From Prevotella sp. (GTDB taxonomy: Bacteria > Bacteroidota > Bacteroidia > Bacteroidales > Dysgonomonadaceae): a stretch of DNA of 40,918 nt. A model generated the notes under the pieces. That model did not search any database and was not told where the DNA came from. It saw only the letters and a program-made list of their open reading frames with translations. The position numbers were made by a program, and so were the translations under genes. Below are positions 17,728 through 26,338 of this stretch, piece by piece. How positions within the stretch are numbered: position 1 is the stretch's first letter; every line of letters starts with the position of its first letter. Where the stretch lies: assembly GCA_031285905.1 (NCBI GenBank), contig JAITVH010000144.1, positions 1 to 40,918 of the forward strand. Reading direction: 5' to 3'.

Positions 17728-18948
17728 ATGGAAAAATCAGAAATAATATTGGCAAGTTTGTCTGGAGAAGACAAGCCTGGTGTTACTGCGGCCTTAACAG
17801 CCGTATTGGCTGAATATGATGCAAATATACTGGATATTGGTCAGGCAAATATACATCACTCACTATCACTGGCAATAATGTTTGAGGCCGTGAATGCGGG
17901 TGAAGTTATCAAGGGGCTATTATTCAAAGCTTCTGAACTTGGAGTTTTAATACGTTTCTCCCCGCTTAGTAAAGAAAATTATAATCGATGGGTTTGCTTG
18001 CAAGGAACAAAGAACCGGTATATTGTTACTCTGTTGGGACGAACTTTGAGACCATCCCAGATCTCAGCAGTTGCAGAGATTAGCCAGAAGTATAAGCTGA
18101 ATATAGAGAAAATTATACGTCTTACCGGGCGTATTCCTTTGGAAGCCGATGAACGTCCAAGCCGCTCGTGTTTAGAATTAGCAATCAGAGGAATGGTGGA
18201 TGATGTACAGCAATTGAAGCACGATTTTATGCAATTGGCAGATGAACAGGGAATCGATATTGCTTTTCAGGTAGAGAGTATGTATCGCCGTATGAGACGC
18301 CTTGTATGCTTCGATATGGATTCTACCCTGATACAGACAGAAGTGATTGATGAACTGGCTGAACGTGCCGGGGTAGGGGCGGAAGTGAGAGCTATTACAG
18401 AATCTGCTATGCGTGGAGAAATAGATTTTTCGGAAAGCTTCAAGAAGCGTGTTTCTTTACTAAAGGGACTTGATGAGTCTGTAATGAAAGAAATTGCCGA
18501 GAATCTGCCTATAACAGAAGGTATGACACGCTTGATACGTATATTGAAAAAAGGAGGCTACAAATTGGCTATATTATCAGGCGGATTTACCTATTTTGGT
18601 AATTATCTGAAGGATAAATACGGATTCGATTATGTATATGCCAACGAACTGGAAATAGAGAATGGTAAATTAACTGGTAACTATGTGGGTGATATTGTGG
18701 ATGGTAAGCGTAAAGCTGAGCTACTTCGTTTGCTTGCACAGGTAGAAAAGGTAGATATCCGCCAGACTGTGGCAGTAGGTGATGGTGCAAATGACCTACC
18801 TATGCTGGGTATTGCCGGACTAGGAATTGCCTTCCATGCAAAGCCAAAGGTAAAGGAAAATGCCAAACAATCTTTATCTACTGTTGGTTTAGATGGTATT
18901 CTTTACTTTTTGGGTTACAGAGACTCGATGTTAGTAGGAGAGGAATAA
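17728..18948 (+). CDS. serB: Phosphoserine phosphatase with N-terminal ACT domains
   Basis: 406 aa. Residues about 1-170 contain two ACT-like regulatory modules (ILASLSGEDKPGVTAALTAVL is the first). The HAD phosphatase domain follows: motif I DMDSTLIQTEVIDELAE near 196, with the nucleophile and acid/base Asp, motif II LSGGFTYFG, and motif III AVGDGANDLPML. It makes L-serine from phosphoserine. It closes the pyrE-argH unit and is followed 31 nt later by a bidirectional terminator. Confidence 0.95.
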   Translation: MEKSEIILASLSGEDKPGVTAALTAVLAEYDANILDIGQANIHHSLSLAIMFEAVNAGEVIKGLLFKASELGVLIRFSPLSKENYNRWVCLQGTKNRYIVTLLGRTLRPSQISAVAEISQKYKLNIEKIIRLTGRIPLEADERPSRSCLELAIRGMVDDVQQLKHDFMQLADEQGIDIAFQVESMYRRMRRLVCFDMDSTLIQTEVIDELAERAGVGAEVRAITESAMRGEIDFSESFKKRVSLLKGLDESVMKEIAENLPITEGMTRLIRILKKGGYKLAILSGGFTYFGNYLKDKYGFDYVYANELEIENGKLTGNYVGDIVDGKRKAELLRLLAQVEKVDIRQTVAVGDGANDLPMLGIAGLGIAFHAKPKVKENAKQSLSTVGLDGILYFLGYRDSMLVGEE

Positions 18949-18979
18949 TGACTTATCTTATCTTGATTGATATAAGAAA

Positions 18980-19008
18980 AACCTCCCGTCTTCATTAGAC
19001 GGGAGGTT
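18980..19008. terminator. Bidirectional terminator between serB and the minus-strand lipoprotein
   Basis: A perfect 12-bp GC-rich stem (AACCTCCCGTCT at 18980-18991 and its complement at 18997-19008) with a TCATT loop. The minus strand has the better T run (GGTTTTTCTTATA), so it serves the convergent lipoprotein gene as well as serB. Confidence 0.85.
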
Positions 19009-19032
19009 CTCATTTAATGATAATCTCGTCTT

Positions 19033-19470
19033 CTAATTTTTTGATTGCTTAATTTTTAATCTTTCTGGCATCATAGGCCCTCCCCCTAATTCAATAATCA
19101 GTTCTCTTTCTATTCCGGATGTATTTTTAGAAATTTGTACTTCCAGAAGTTTGCTTTCTTTTCTTATTATTTGAAACCAGTCTCCTGTCATAATCTCTTT
19201 ATATCTTCTGACATCCTGCACTTCATCATCAGTATATAAATATGTTTCGTTTTCAATTCGGATAGTATCTCCATTTATTATTACTGATACTTCCAATATG
19301 CTCCAACCATTATTTTTTGTAGAGAGCAGGGTTTCATGTTCTTCGTTATTTATATTCAGTTCACTCTTCTCCAACCCTATTTTCTCAAGTTTTCCAGGTT
19401 CTTCTGTATCATCCGAGTTGCAACTTGCCATTAAGATGATAAATAAAAATATAGAAATCGCAGTTTTCAT
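19033..19470 (-). CDS. Small lipoprotein with a BACON-like domain, next to a C10 protease relic
   Basis: 145 aa. LMASC gives a lipidated Cys at residue 17, followed by NSDDTEEPG, acidic as in surface lipoproteins. The body has short strands with a central GWSILEV and a final ERELIIELGGGPMMPERLKIKQS, which resembles the closing strands of BACON domains. Function is unknown. It follows the broken C10 protease gene by 84 nt on the same strand and has its own -7 element (19513-19520), so it can still be expressed. In related bacteria small lipoproteins or propeptide-like inhibitors are found beside secreted proteases; that role here is only a possibility. Confidence 0.6.
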   Translation of the reverse strand: MKTAISIFLFIILMASCNSDDTEEPGKLEKIGLEKSELNINNEEHETLLSTKNNGWSILEVSVIINGDTIRIENETYLYTDDEVQDVRRYKEIMTGDWFQIIRKESKLLEVQISKNTSGIERELIIELGGGPMMPERLKIKQSKN

Positions 19471-19512
19471 AATTAGTCTAATTTAATTACACGAATTCAA
19501 TAATATTTTAAA

Positions 19513-19520
19513 CAAATATA
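19513..19520 (-). promoter_or_regulatory. -7 element of the small lipoprotein gene
   Basis: The minus strand reads TATATTTG, an exact TAnnTTTG match, 43 bp before the start codon. No TTTG box at the usual spacing. Confidence 0.4.
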
Positions 19521-19554
19521 AAATGATTTTAGTTTTCTGTTTCATCTTATGCTA

Positions 19555-20663
19555 TTAACCACGTCCGCTACCATTTCCTGTAGGTTTCATTGTTCCTCTC
19601 ATACCGTCCCATACCCAAGTGTGACCTGTTGAAGAGGTAAAACCAACTCCTATTCTAGGTTCATTCCATCTTACTAGCTCATTAATTAGTTGATTAAATA
19701 TTATATTCCCACTACTTAAAGTTACTCCACATTTCCAAGATTTCAATGTGCCTTCAAAATCTTCCGGATCGGCACCACTTCCATCACAACCATAATTCAT
19801 CTCTATTTTATCACATATAAATTTAAAGAGTCTTCCTACTTCACTATTATATGCCGTAGGTGGTTGTGATGTTTGATTATACTTAGAAAAATCGTAAGAA
19901 TCATTTTTTATATTTAAGTAAGCAATGACTTGAGCTAACGCTGTCGCTGAACATCCTACTGTCGCACGACCTCTATATGATGTATTATTATAATTGGGGC
20001 ATAGAAATGGAACATTTGCATTATATGGATAATCTTGGCTCCATGTAGTTTTCATTAACACCCCTGTATCATTATATAATAGCCATCTCCTACATATGTT
20101 GAAGATTTTGTCTTTTTTGAAAGATCATCTTCTAGTTCTACTGTTTGTGCGTACTCTAGTAATGTAGAATCATATGATAATAATAAATCTTCTTCACATA
20201 TATATGGTATTTGAGCTAAAGTCATTGCCAGTCCTTTATTATATATGGTATCTTCAATTGATCCACTTGCTGTATAAGCATAAACTCTTGTTAGTCTTTC
20301 ATCGCCTGTAGCCATGGCAAAGCCTTGATTCTCTCCAATGTTAAAAGATATTGTATATATATTAATATCTGTATTGTCAGGTATTGATGCCGAACTTTTA
20401 GTCTTTATATTTTTGCTAATGTCTACATCTAATTTTGATACTTGTATATCTTTTATAATCATGTCTTTATTAGGGAATGATTTTGTACCCATATTATTAT
20501 CTAATTCTGAAAACTCTTTGATAGCGTTGAATGCGGTTTCCAACTCGTCTTGATTAATAATATTCTCTTTATTATCTATGGTTTTCTCCTCATAATCATT
20601 CGAACAACTGATAAAACTAAGGAGGATTAATAAACTAATAAATAAAAAATGGTTCTTTTTCAT
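19555..20663 (-). pseudogene. Frameshifted and C-terminally shortened C10 (streptopain/SpeB-like) cysteine protease
   Basis: Two adjoining frames belong to one gene. The first (20663 to 20055) encodes a lipobox (SFISC, Cys 20) and a SpeB-type propeptide (GENQGFAMATGDERLTRVYAYT, then ICEEDLLLSY). It stops at GYYIMIQGC. The second (20061 to 19555) gives the mature domain: MKTTWSQDYPYN, the catalytic Cys in TVGCSATALAQV and the catalytic His in TGHTWVWDG. The frames would join as IQGVLMKTTW if the GGGG run (minus strand, 20064-20061) had one more G. The protein also ends about 14 residues after the His, without the NWGWGG segment and last strands that C10 proteases need. It is therefore probably inactive, unless the frameshift is a sequencing error and the short form is real. 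A promoter precedes it. Confidence 0.8.
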
Positions 20664-20718
20664 GAGAATAAAATTAAAAGTTAAAAATAAGGGTTATATC
20701 TCCTAAACTGATTATTAA

Positions 20719-20750
20719 CAAATGTAGTTGGTTTTAACTTAATAATTAAA
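20719..20750 (-). promoter_or_regulatory. Promoter of the C10 protease gene
   Basis: On the minus strand, TTTA (20750-20747), a 20-bp spacer and TACATTTG (20726-20719). The -7 box is exact and the -33 box has one mismatch. The leader would be about 50 nt. Confidence 0.5.
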
Positions 20751-20809
20751 TTAATTTTTGTTAATTTTATTTAAATAGAAGATTGGTGTATAATTTATTC
20801 TTAATATCT

Positions 20810-20957
20810 AAGAGGAGCTATTTTCCAATAACCCATTGCCCAATATCAACTTTCACAAGCAAATGTTTGAACTGTAAGGTCGGTAAAAGTAAGGAGACTT
20901 ACGAGGTTACCGGAAGGTTTATAAAATGCCCAGAACACCCAATGAATAACTCCTCTT
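20810..20957. ncRNA. Structured intergenic element, possible small RNA, strand uncertain
   Basis: This lies in a 547-bp gap (20664-21210) with no convincing protein gene. Its ends pair over 13 positions with one mismatch (20810-20822 with 20945-20957). Inside are CATTG/CAATG (20834-20838 with 20940-20944), then an apical hairpin with CGGTAA/TTACCG (20881-20886 with 20907-20912), an AA/GAGG internal loop, GTAAG/CTTAC and a GAGA tetraloop (20894-20897). A T run (GTTTTTTC) follows on the plus side. No good promoter is seen on either strand close by. A 65-codon plus-strand frame (20783-20980) with CxxC runs through it but looks incidental. The rest of the gap holds the C10 promoter and a weak hairpin near 21132-21158. 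Confidence 0.45.
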
Positions 20958-21131
20958 TGATATTGTTTTTTCGCGTATGATTTAATGTATAATTTGTACT
21001 CTGTATATTTTATTTGTAAATATTTCGACTATTTACAATCATTAGATAGCGTAATTGTGTATTTAGGACACAATGCTTTTGATTCTGCAAATATATACAG
21101 ATTTTTTCTTATCCCCAGAATATATAGTGTT

Positions 21132-21158
21132 AAAACAAAGTAAACAAACCTTTGTTTT
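21132..21158 (-). terminator. Possible terminator of the ABC-F gene
   Basis: A 9-bp AT-rich stem (AAAACAAAG at 21132-21140 with CTTTGTTTT at 21150-21158), 53 bp after the ABC-F stop. The tail on the minus strand is not a clean T run, so this is weak. Confidence 0.35.
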
Positions 21159-21210
21159 TAGCTATAAATCTGAAGAAAATCTGAAATCTGGAAAAAAGGA
21201 TTAATAAGGG

Positions 21211-22833
<1,623 letters not shown>

Positions 22834-22861
22834 TTATTATAGTTAATAACCAAAACGGCTG

Positions 22862-22869
22862 CAAAGGTA
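22862..22869 (-). promoter_or_regulatory. -7 element of the ABC-F gene
   Basis: The minus strand reads TACCTTTG, an exact TAnnTTTG match, 35 bp before the start codon. Confidence 0.5.
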
Positions 22870-23030
22870 CAAAAAATAGACGAATATGTCTATTGGAGAA
22901 TATTATTCTTATATAAAGGGATTGAGCCTTGGTTGTTAAGAAATAAAAAGAAATTTATCTATAGTTTTAATCAGTTGAAAATTGACAATTGAAAGTTGAA
23001 AGCGAAAAAGTGTTCTTTGAAAAATAGATA

Positions 23031-23064
23031 GAAAAGTGTTACGTTTGTTACCTTTTAGTTAAAA
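23031..23064 (+). repeat. Dispersed repeat, copy A1 (TTACC type)
   Basis: GAAAAGTGTTACG, then TTTGTTACCTTTTAGTTAAAA. It matches the reverse complement of 32800-32833 at 32 of 34 positions. With copy A2 it brackets a palindrome. Confidence 0.85.
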
Positions 23065-23070
23065 TGGGCA

Positions 23071-23134
23071 TTGTAGGGGCGAATTGCATTCGCCCAAAGG
23101 TTATTCAGAGAGCGAATGCAATTCGCCCCTATAA
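23071..23134. repeat. GGGGCGAA palindrome, copy 1
   Basis: A perfect 20-bp stem (23074-23093 with 23112-23131), extended outward by a G-U pair (23073 with 23132) and two A-T pairs, with an 18-nt loop. The outer part is GTAGGGGCGAA, the variable core is TTGCA, then TTCGC. Each arm is itself nearly palindromic (GGGCGAA ... TTCGCCC). It shares the outer part with copies at 34787 and 40780 but not the core. It has no T tail to mark it as a terminator. Confidence 0.85.
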
Positions 23135-23160
23135 CAAATAGGAAAATAGATTGAAAATCT

Positions 23161-23186
23161 GTCACCTTTGTCACCTTTTAGTTAAA
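23161..23186 (+). repeat. Dispersed repeat, copy A2 (TCACC type)
   Basis: GTCACCTTTGTCACC followed by TTTTAGTTAAA. All 26 bases are identical to the reverse complement of 32646-32671. Confidence 0.85.
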
Positions 23187-23233
23187 TTTGAACAAATTAT
23201 AATAGGGTACGTTTTTTAGATAAAATAAAGAAT

Positions 23234-24190
23234 ATGGAAACTATGGATGGGAGTATACTGAAAAATACTATGACTTATCCGTCTTCTAACGAAGAATATA
23301 CAATCCATGCTATTAGTTGGCAGCCAAGAATAGATTCGGATGTTAAGGCCGTTCTACAAATTGCGCATGGTATGGCTGAATATGCAGACAGGTATGATGA
23401 TTTTGCTCGCTTCATGGTTGGAAAAGGCTTTGCTGTTTATGCTAATGACCACATCGGACATGGTTATTCCGTTAATTCAGAGGGAGATTACGGATATTTT
23501 GGCAAGTCTATGGGTCGGACACATCTGGTAAATGATATGTATAAGCTAAGCCTTATTGCAAAGGATAGATGGCTGGACAAACCTCTCTTTCTATTAGGCC
23601 ATAGCATGGGATCTTATTTATCCCGAAGGTATACTGCTCTGTATGGAAATGATTTATCCGGTGCGGTCTATATGGGTACAGGTAATGGTAATCCATTTAT
23701 TGGTATAGCCGTTTTGCTGGCAAAATTGATGTCGGACATAAGAGGTGATAAAGCTCCAGGGAAATTATTGGATAGATTGGCATTCGGAGATTTTAATAAA
23801 CATATATCTTCTCCACAAACCAATTTTGACTGGTTGAGCACTAATCAAAATAATGTGGAACAATACATAAATGATAAGCTGAATGGATTTGTATTTACAA
23901 ATAGTGCTTTTGTAGAGCTTTTTTCAGTGATACGCGAAGTCACTAAAAAGAAATGGGCTACTCAACTTCCTCAGAATTTGCCAATTTTGTTGATTTCGGG
24001 AAAAGAAGATCCGGTAGGAAATTATGGGAAAGGAGTGGAGAAAACAATGGACTTGCTTGAGAGTGCTGGAATGACAAATGTGACTTTAAAACTATATGAC
24101 GGTATGAGACACGAAATATTAAACGAGAAGAATAATTCACTAGTATATCAATATATTTTCGAGTGGCTAGAAAAATGTATAGAAAGATGA
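23234..24190 (+). CDS. Alpha/beta hydrolase, monoglyceride-lipase/lysophospholipase type
   Basis: 318 aa, no signal peptide, cytosolic. The serine hydrolase fold (Hydrolase_4 type) is shown by the oxyanion segment LQIAHGMAEYADRYDDFARF, the cap-domain entry VYANDHIGHGYS, nucleophile elbow GHSMGS near residue 122, acid Asp in ISGKEDPVGNYG and the catalytic His in YDGMRHEILNE. These match monoacylglycerol lipase and PldB-like lysophospholipases; the true ester is unknown. A repeat-rich region lies upstream and no clear -7 box is seen. The next gene, an ATP-grasp-like protein, has its own promoter. Confidence 0.85.
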   Translation: METMDGSILKNTMTYPSSNEEYTIHAISWQPRIDSDVKAVLQIAHGMAEYADRYDDFARFMVGKGFAVYANDHIGHGYSVNSEGDYGYFGKSMGRTHLVNDMYKLSLIAKDRWLDKPLFLLGHSMGSYLSRRYTALYGNDLSGAVYMGTGNGNPFIGIAVLLAKLMSDIRGDKAPGKLLDRLAFGDFNKHISSPQTNFDWLSTNQNNVEQYINDKLNGFVFTNSAFVELFSVIREVTKKKWATQLPQNLPILLISGKEDPVGNYGKGVEKTMDLLESAGMTNVTLKLYDGMRHEILNEKNNSLVYQYIFEWLEKCIER

Positions 24191-24247
24191 TATGGAAAAT
24201 ACAGGCTTTTATTGTTTAAGTTTGTTTTAGATTTAAAAAGCATTATA

Positions 24248-24255
24248 TATTTTTG
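24248..24255 (+). promoter_or_regulatory. -7 element of the ATP-grasp-like gene
   Basis: TATTTTTG matches TAnnTTTG, 16 bp before the ATG at 24272. It argues for that ATG over the upstream TTG at 24212, since transcription would begin near 24262. Confidence 0.5.
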
Positions 24256-24271
24256 TGCAAAATATAATCTG

Positions 24272-25519
24272 ATGATTCTTTATTTTAATCCTGGACATGA
24301 GACTGCCGTACTCAACGGATCTCCATATTATACAGCACCTGCAAATGTAGCTGCTATGCAAAGGGAATTAGCTTTTCTTCCGGCTTGGTATGGCAGTAAC
24401 GGCGATATTGTCTTATGTGAAGATATGCGACAAAGGGATTATCTGAACTTTTTGTGTAAACAGTTTCCTGATCTGCCTAGAGCGATTGACAAAGAGGAAC
24501 TTGTGAATCATGAAGATATGGAGGTTTCTGTATGGGGAATGTCGCCTCAGACAATTCATTATTTTGAAGAGTTAGCTGAAAAATATGATATAAGATTGAA
24601 CTCTCCCATGTGGGATAATGAATATCTATATCTGAATAGTCGACAGGCTGCCAGAGACTGTTTGAGTGTACTATGCAAAAGAATGTCAGATATACCTACA
24701 GACTTGATGCCACAATTTTATACTTCTTTAGATGATATAGAATCGGCTGTGAATGCAAGTTGTAGTCAATTGTTGGCAAAAGCGCCATATTCATCTTCAG
24801 GCAGAGGATTATTATGGTTACCTGTATCAGGTTTAACCCGTACGGAGCGGCAAGTACTGCATGGGATACTGAAGAAGCAAGGAAGTGTATCTGTGGAGAA
24901 AGCTGTGAATAAGAAGGTTGATTTTGCGATGGAGTTTCTTTGCGATGGTAAAGGGAAAGTGGAATTTGCAGGATATTCCTTATTTGATACAAATGCAAAG
25001 GGTTCATATACATTTAATTATATATTGCGTCAGGAAGAAATAGAAGCGAAATTGACTGGTGATATCTCTTCCTCCTTGCTATATTCCGTAAGAAAAGAAA
25101 TGTCTTCTATTTTAGCCGAACTATACGCCTCAAAATACAAAGGGTGTATCGGGGTGGATATGATGATATACGAAGATGGAAATGAATACAAACTTCATCC
25201 ATGTGTAGAGATTAATATGCGCTATAATATGGGGTATCTCTCTTTAAAATTACGGGAGAACTATATCATTGATTCTTCAAGGGGGCGGTTTTATCTGGAC
25301 TTTTATGCAAAAGAAGGAGAGGTATATAGGAGGCATCTAGAGGCGGAAAAACGTTTTCCTCCTGTTTTTCGGGATGGAAGAATAGAGGAAGGCTATTTAA
25401 GTCTTTGCCCCATTTTGGAAGATAGCCGGTATTGGGCATATGTGTTAATCGAAAAGCTACCTTATAGCACGTCTTCTGAATTCTGCGCAAATGATGGCTG
25501 TAGCTATGGCGACGTTTAG
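24272..25519 (+). CDS. ATP-grasp-like protein of unknown function
   Basis: 415 aa from the ATG at 24272. A TTG 60 bases earlier in frame is unlikely because the -7 box lies after it. The start MILYFNPGHETAVLNGSP is distinctive. The middle LLAKAPYSSSGRGLLWL looks like the Lys and Gly-rich loop that bind ATP in ATP-grasp enzymes. CIGVDMMIYEDGNEYKLHPCVEINMRYNMG fits the C-terminal strands with the Asp/Glu/Asn metal ligands. No substrate-specific signature is recognised; ATP-grasp enzymes typically join an acid to an amine or thiol. Its last 63 bases overlap the 3' end of the convergent methyltransferase gene. Single cytosolic protein. Confidence 0.65.
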   Translation: MILYFNPGHETAVLNGSPYYTAPANVAAMQRELAFLPAWYGSNGDIVLCEDMRQRDYLNFLCKQFPDLPRAIDKEELVNHEDMEVSVWGMSPQTIHYFEELAEKYDIRLNSPMWDNEYLYLNSRQAARDCLSVLCKRMSDIPTDLMPQFYTSLDDIESAVNASCSQLLAKAPYSSSGRGLLWLPVSGLTRTERQVLHGILKKQGSVSVEKAVNKKVDFAMEFLCDGKGKVEFAGYSLFDTNAKGSYTFNYILRQEEIEAKLTGDISSSLLYSVRKEMSSILAELYASKYKGCIGVDMMIYEDGNEYKLHPCVEINMRYNMGYLSLKLRENYIIDSSRGRFYLDFYAKEGEVYRRHLEAEKRFPPVFRDGRIEEGYLSLCPILEDSRYWAYVLIEKLPYSTSSEFCANDGCSYGDV

Positions 25520-26212
25520 GGATTCTGATGTATGGCTTCCTATAGGGTAGTTTGGTATATATAATTTCCGGTCAATCAATTTTGTAATATCAGGTCTTAT
25601 ACCATTACCTTCATTACCCACGATGATGATGCCATTAGTGGTTAGATTTTCTTCATACATGTTTACTCCATCAAGGAATGTTCCATATACCGGAATATGC
25701 TTATGTTGCCTTAAGAAATCGGGTAAATCGACATAATGGACATTGATTCTGGCTAAAGCTCCCATTGTAGCTTGCACTACCTTTGGGTTGTATAAATCGA
25801 CAGTATCTTGCGAGCAGAAAATATGGTTGATACCATACCAATCAGCTAAACGTATAATCGTACCTAGATTACCGGGATCCTGAATACTATCGAGAGCGAG
25901 GATTAACTCATTGCTAAAGTCTGAATTTGGATTATTATGGGGTTGATAGAATACAGCCAGAGCTTGCTGAGGATGTTGTAAGAGGCTTACCTGGGCTAAC
26001 TGAGATGCATTAACTTCTATTACTTCTTCTGCCAGAGAGATATCGATCTCTTCGAGAAATTCAGGCAGTGCAACTAATAGTTGGCATCTGGTATAAGGAA
26101 GCAGATCACTAACTAGCTTATTACCTTCAGCAATGAATGTCTTATGTTCGTTTCTGTACTTCTTCTCTTTGAGAGATCGGATGTATTTCAATTTGTTTTT
26201 ACTCAGGCTCAT
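25457..26212 (-). CDS. SpoU/TrmH-family RNA 2'-O-methyltransferase
   Basis: 251 aa. The N-terminal substrate-binding segment KLKYIRSLKEKKYRNEHKTFIAEGNKLV is followed by the SPOUT knot with its three motifs: motif 1 LDSIQDPGNLGTIIRLADW, motif 2 IIIVGNEGNGI, motif 3 LYIPNYPIGSHTSESLNVAIA. Such enzymes methylate a ribose in 23S rRNA or tRNA with S-adenosylmethionine; the target base cannot be named from sequence. It has its own -7 element (26265-26272), back to back with that of tamL, and overlaps the convergent ATP-grasp-like gene by 63 bp. Confidence 0.9.
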   Translation of the reverse strand: MSLSKNKLKYIRSLKEKKYRNEHKTFIAEGNKLVSDLLPYTRCQLLVALPEFLEEIDISLAEEVIEVNASQLAQVSLLQHPQQALAVFYQPHNNPNSDFSNELILALDSIQDPGNLGTIIRLADWYGINHIFCSQDTVDLYNPKVVQATMGALARINVHYVDLPDFLRQHKHIPVYGTFLDGVNMYEENLTTNGIIIVGNEGNGIRPDITKLIDRKLYIPNYPIGSHTSESLNVAIATAIICAEFRRRAIR

Positions 26213-26264
26213 TATCTTTTTCCAATTATAGGGAACAATTCTGTTATCTTATCATTTTTTATAA

Positions 26265-26302
26265 CAAAACTACAAAAAGAAACAATTAAAACCCTAAATT
26301 TG
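26265..26302. promoter_or_regulatory. Divergent -7 elements for the methyltransferase and tamL
   Basis: On the minus strand TAGTTTTG (26272-26265) lies 52 bp before the methyltransferase start. On the plus strand TAAATTTG (26295-26302) lies 36 bp before the tamL start. Both match TAnnTTTG exactly and are 22 bp apart. Confidence 0.5.
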
Positions 26303-26338
26303 TCGTTCATTTCTAAATATCGATTGAGTTGGGTTCCG

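Noticed and set aside
20783-20980. 65-codon plus-strand frame with a CxxC and later Cys/His (zinc-ribbon-like look)
   Set aside because: It overlaps the paired-end element, has no ribosome site or promoter, and matches no family I know.
24212-24271. 20-residue N-terminal extension (TTG start) of the ATP-grasp-like protein
   Set aside because: The likely -7 box lies inside it, so it would not be transcribed from that promoter, and the ATG at 24272 opens the conserved-looking N-terminus.
26144-26338. N-terminal extension of the tamL frame
   Set aside because: It would overlap the divergent methyltransferase gene and its promoter and would bury the lipoprotein signal; the ATG at 26339 is better.
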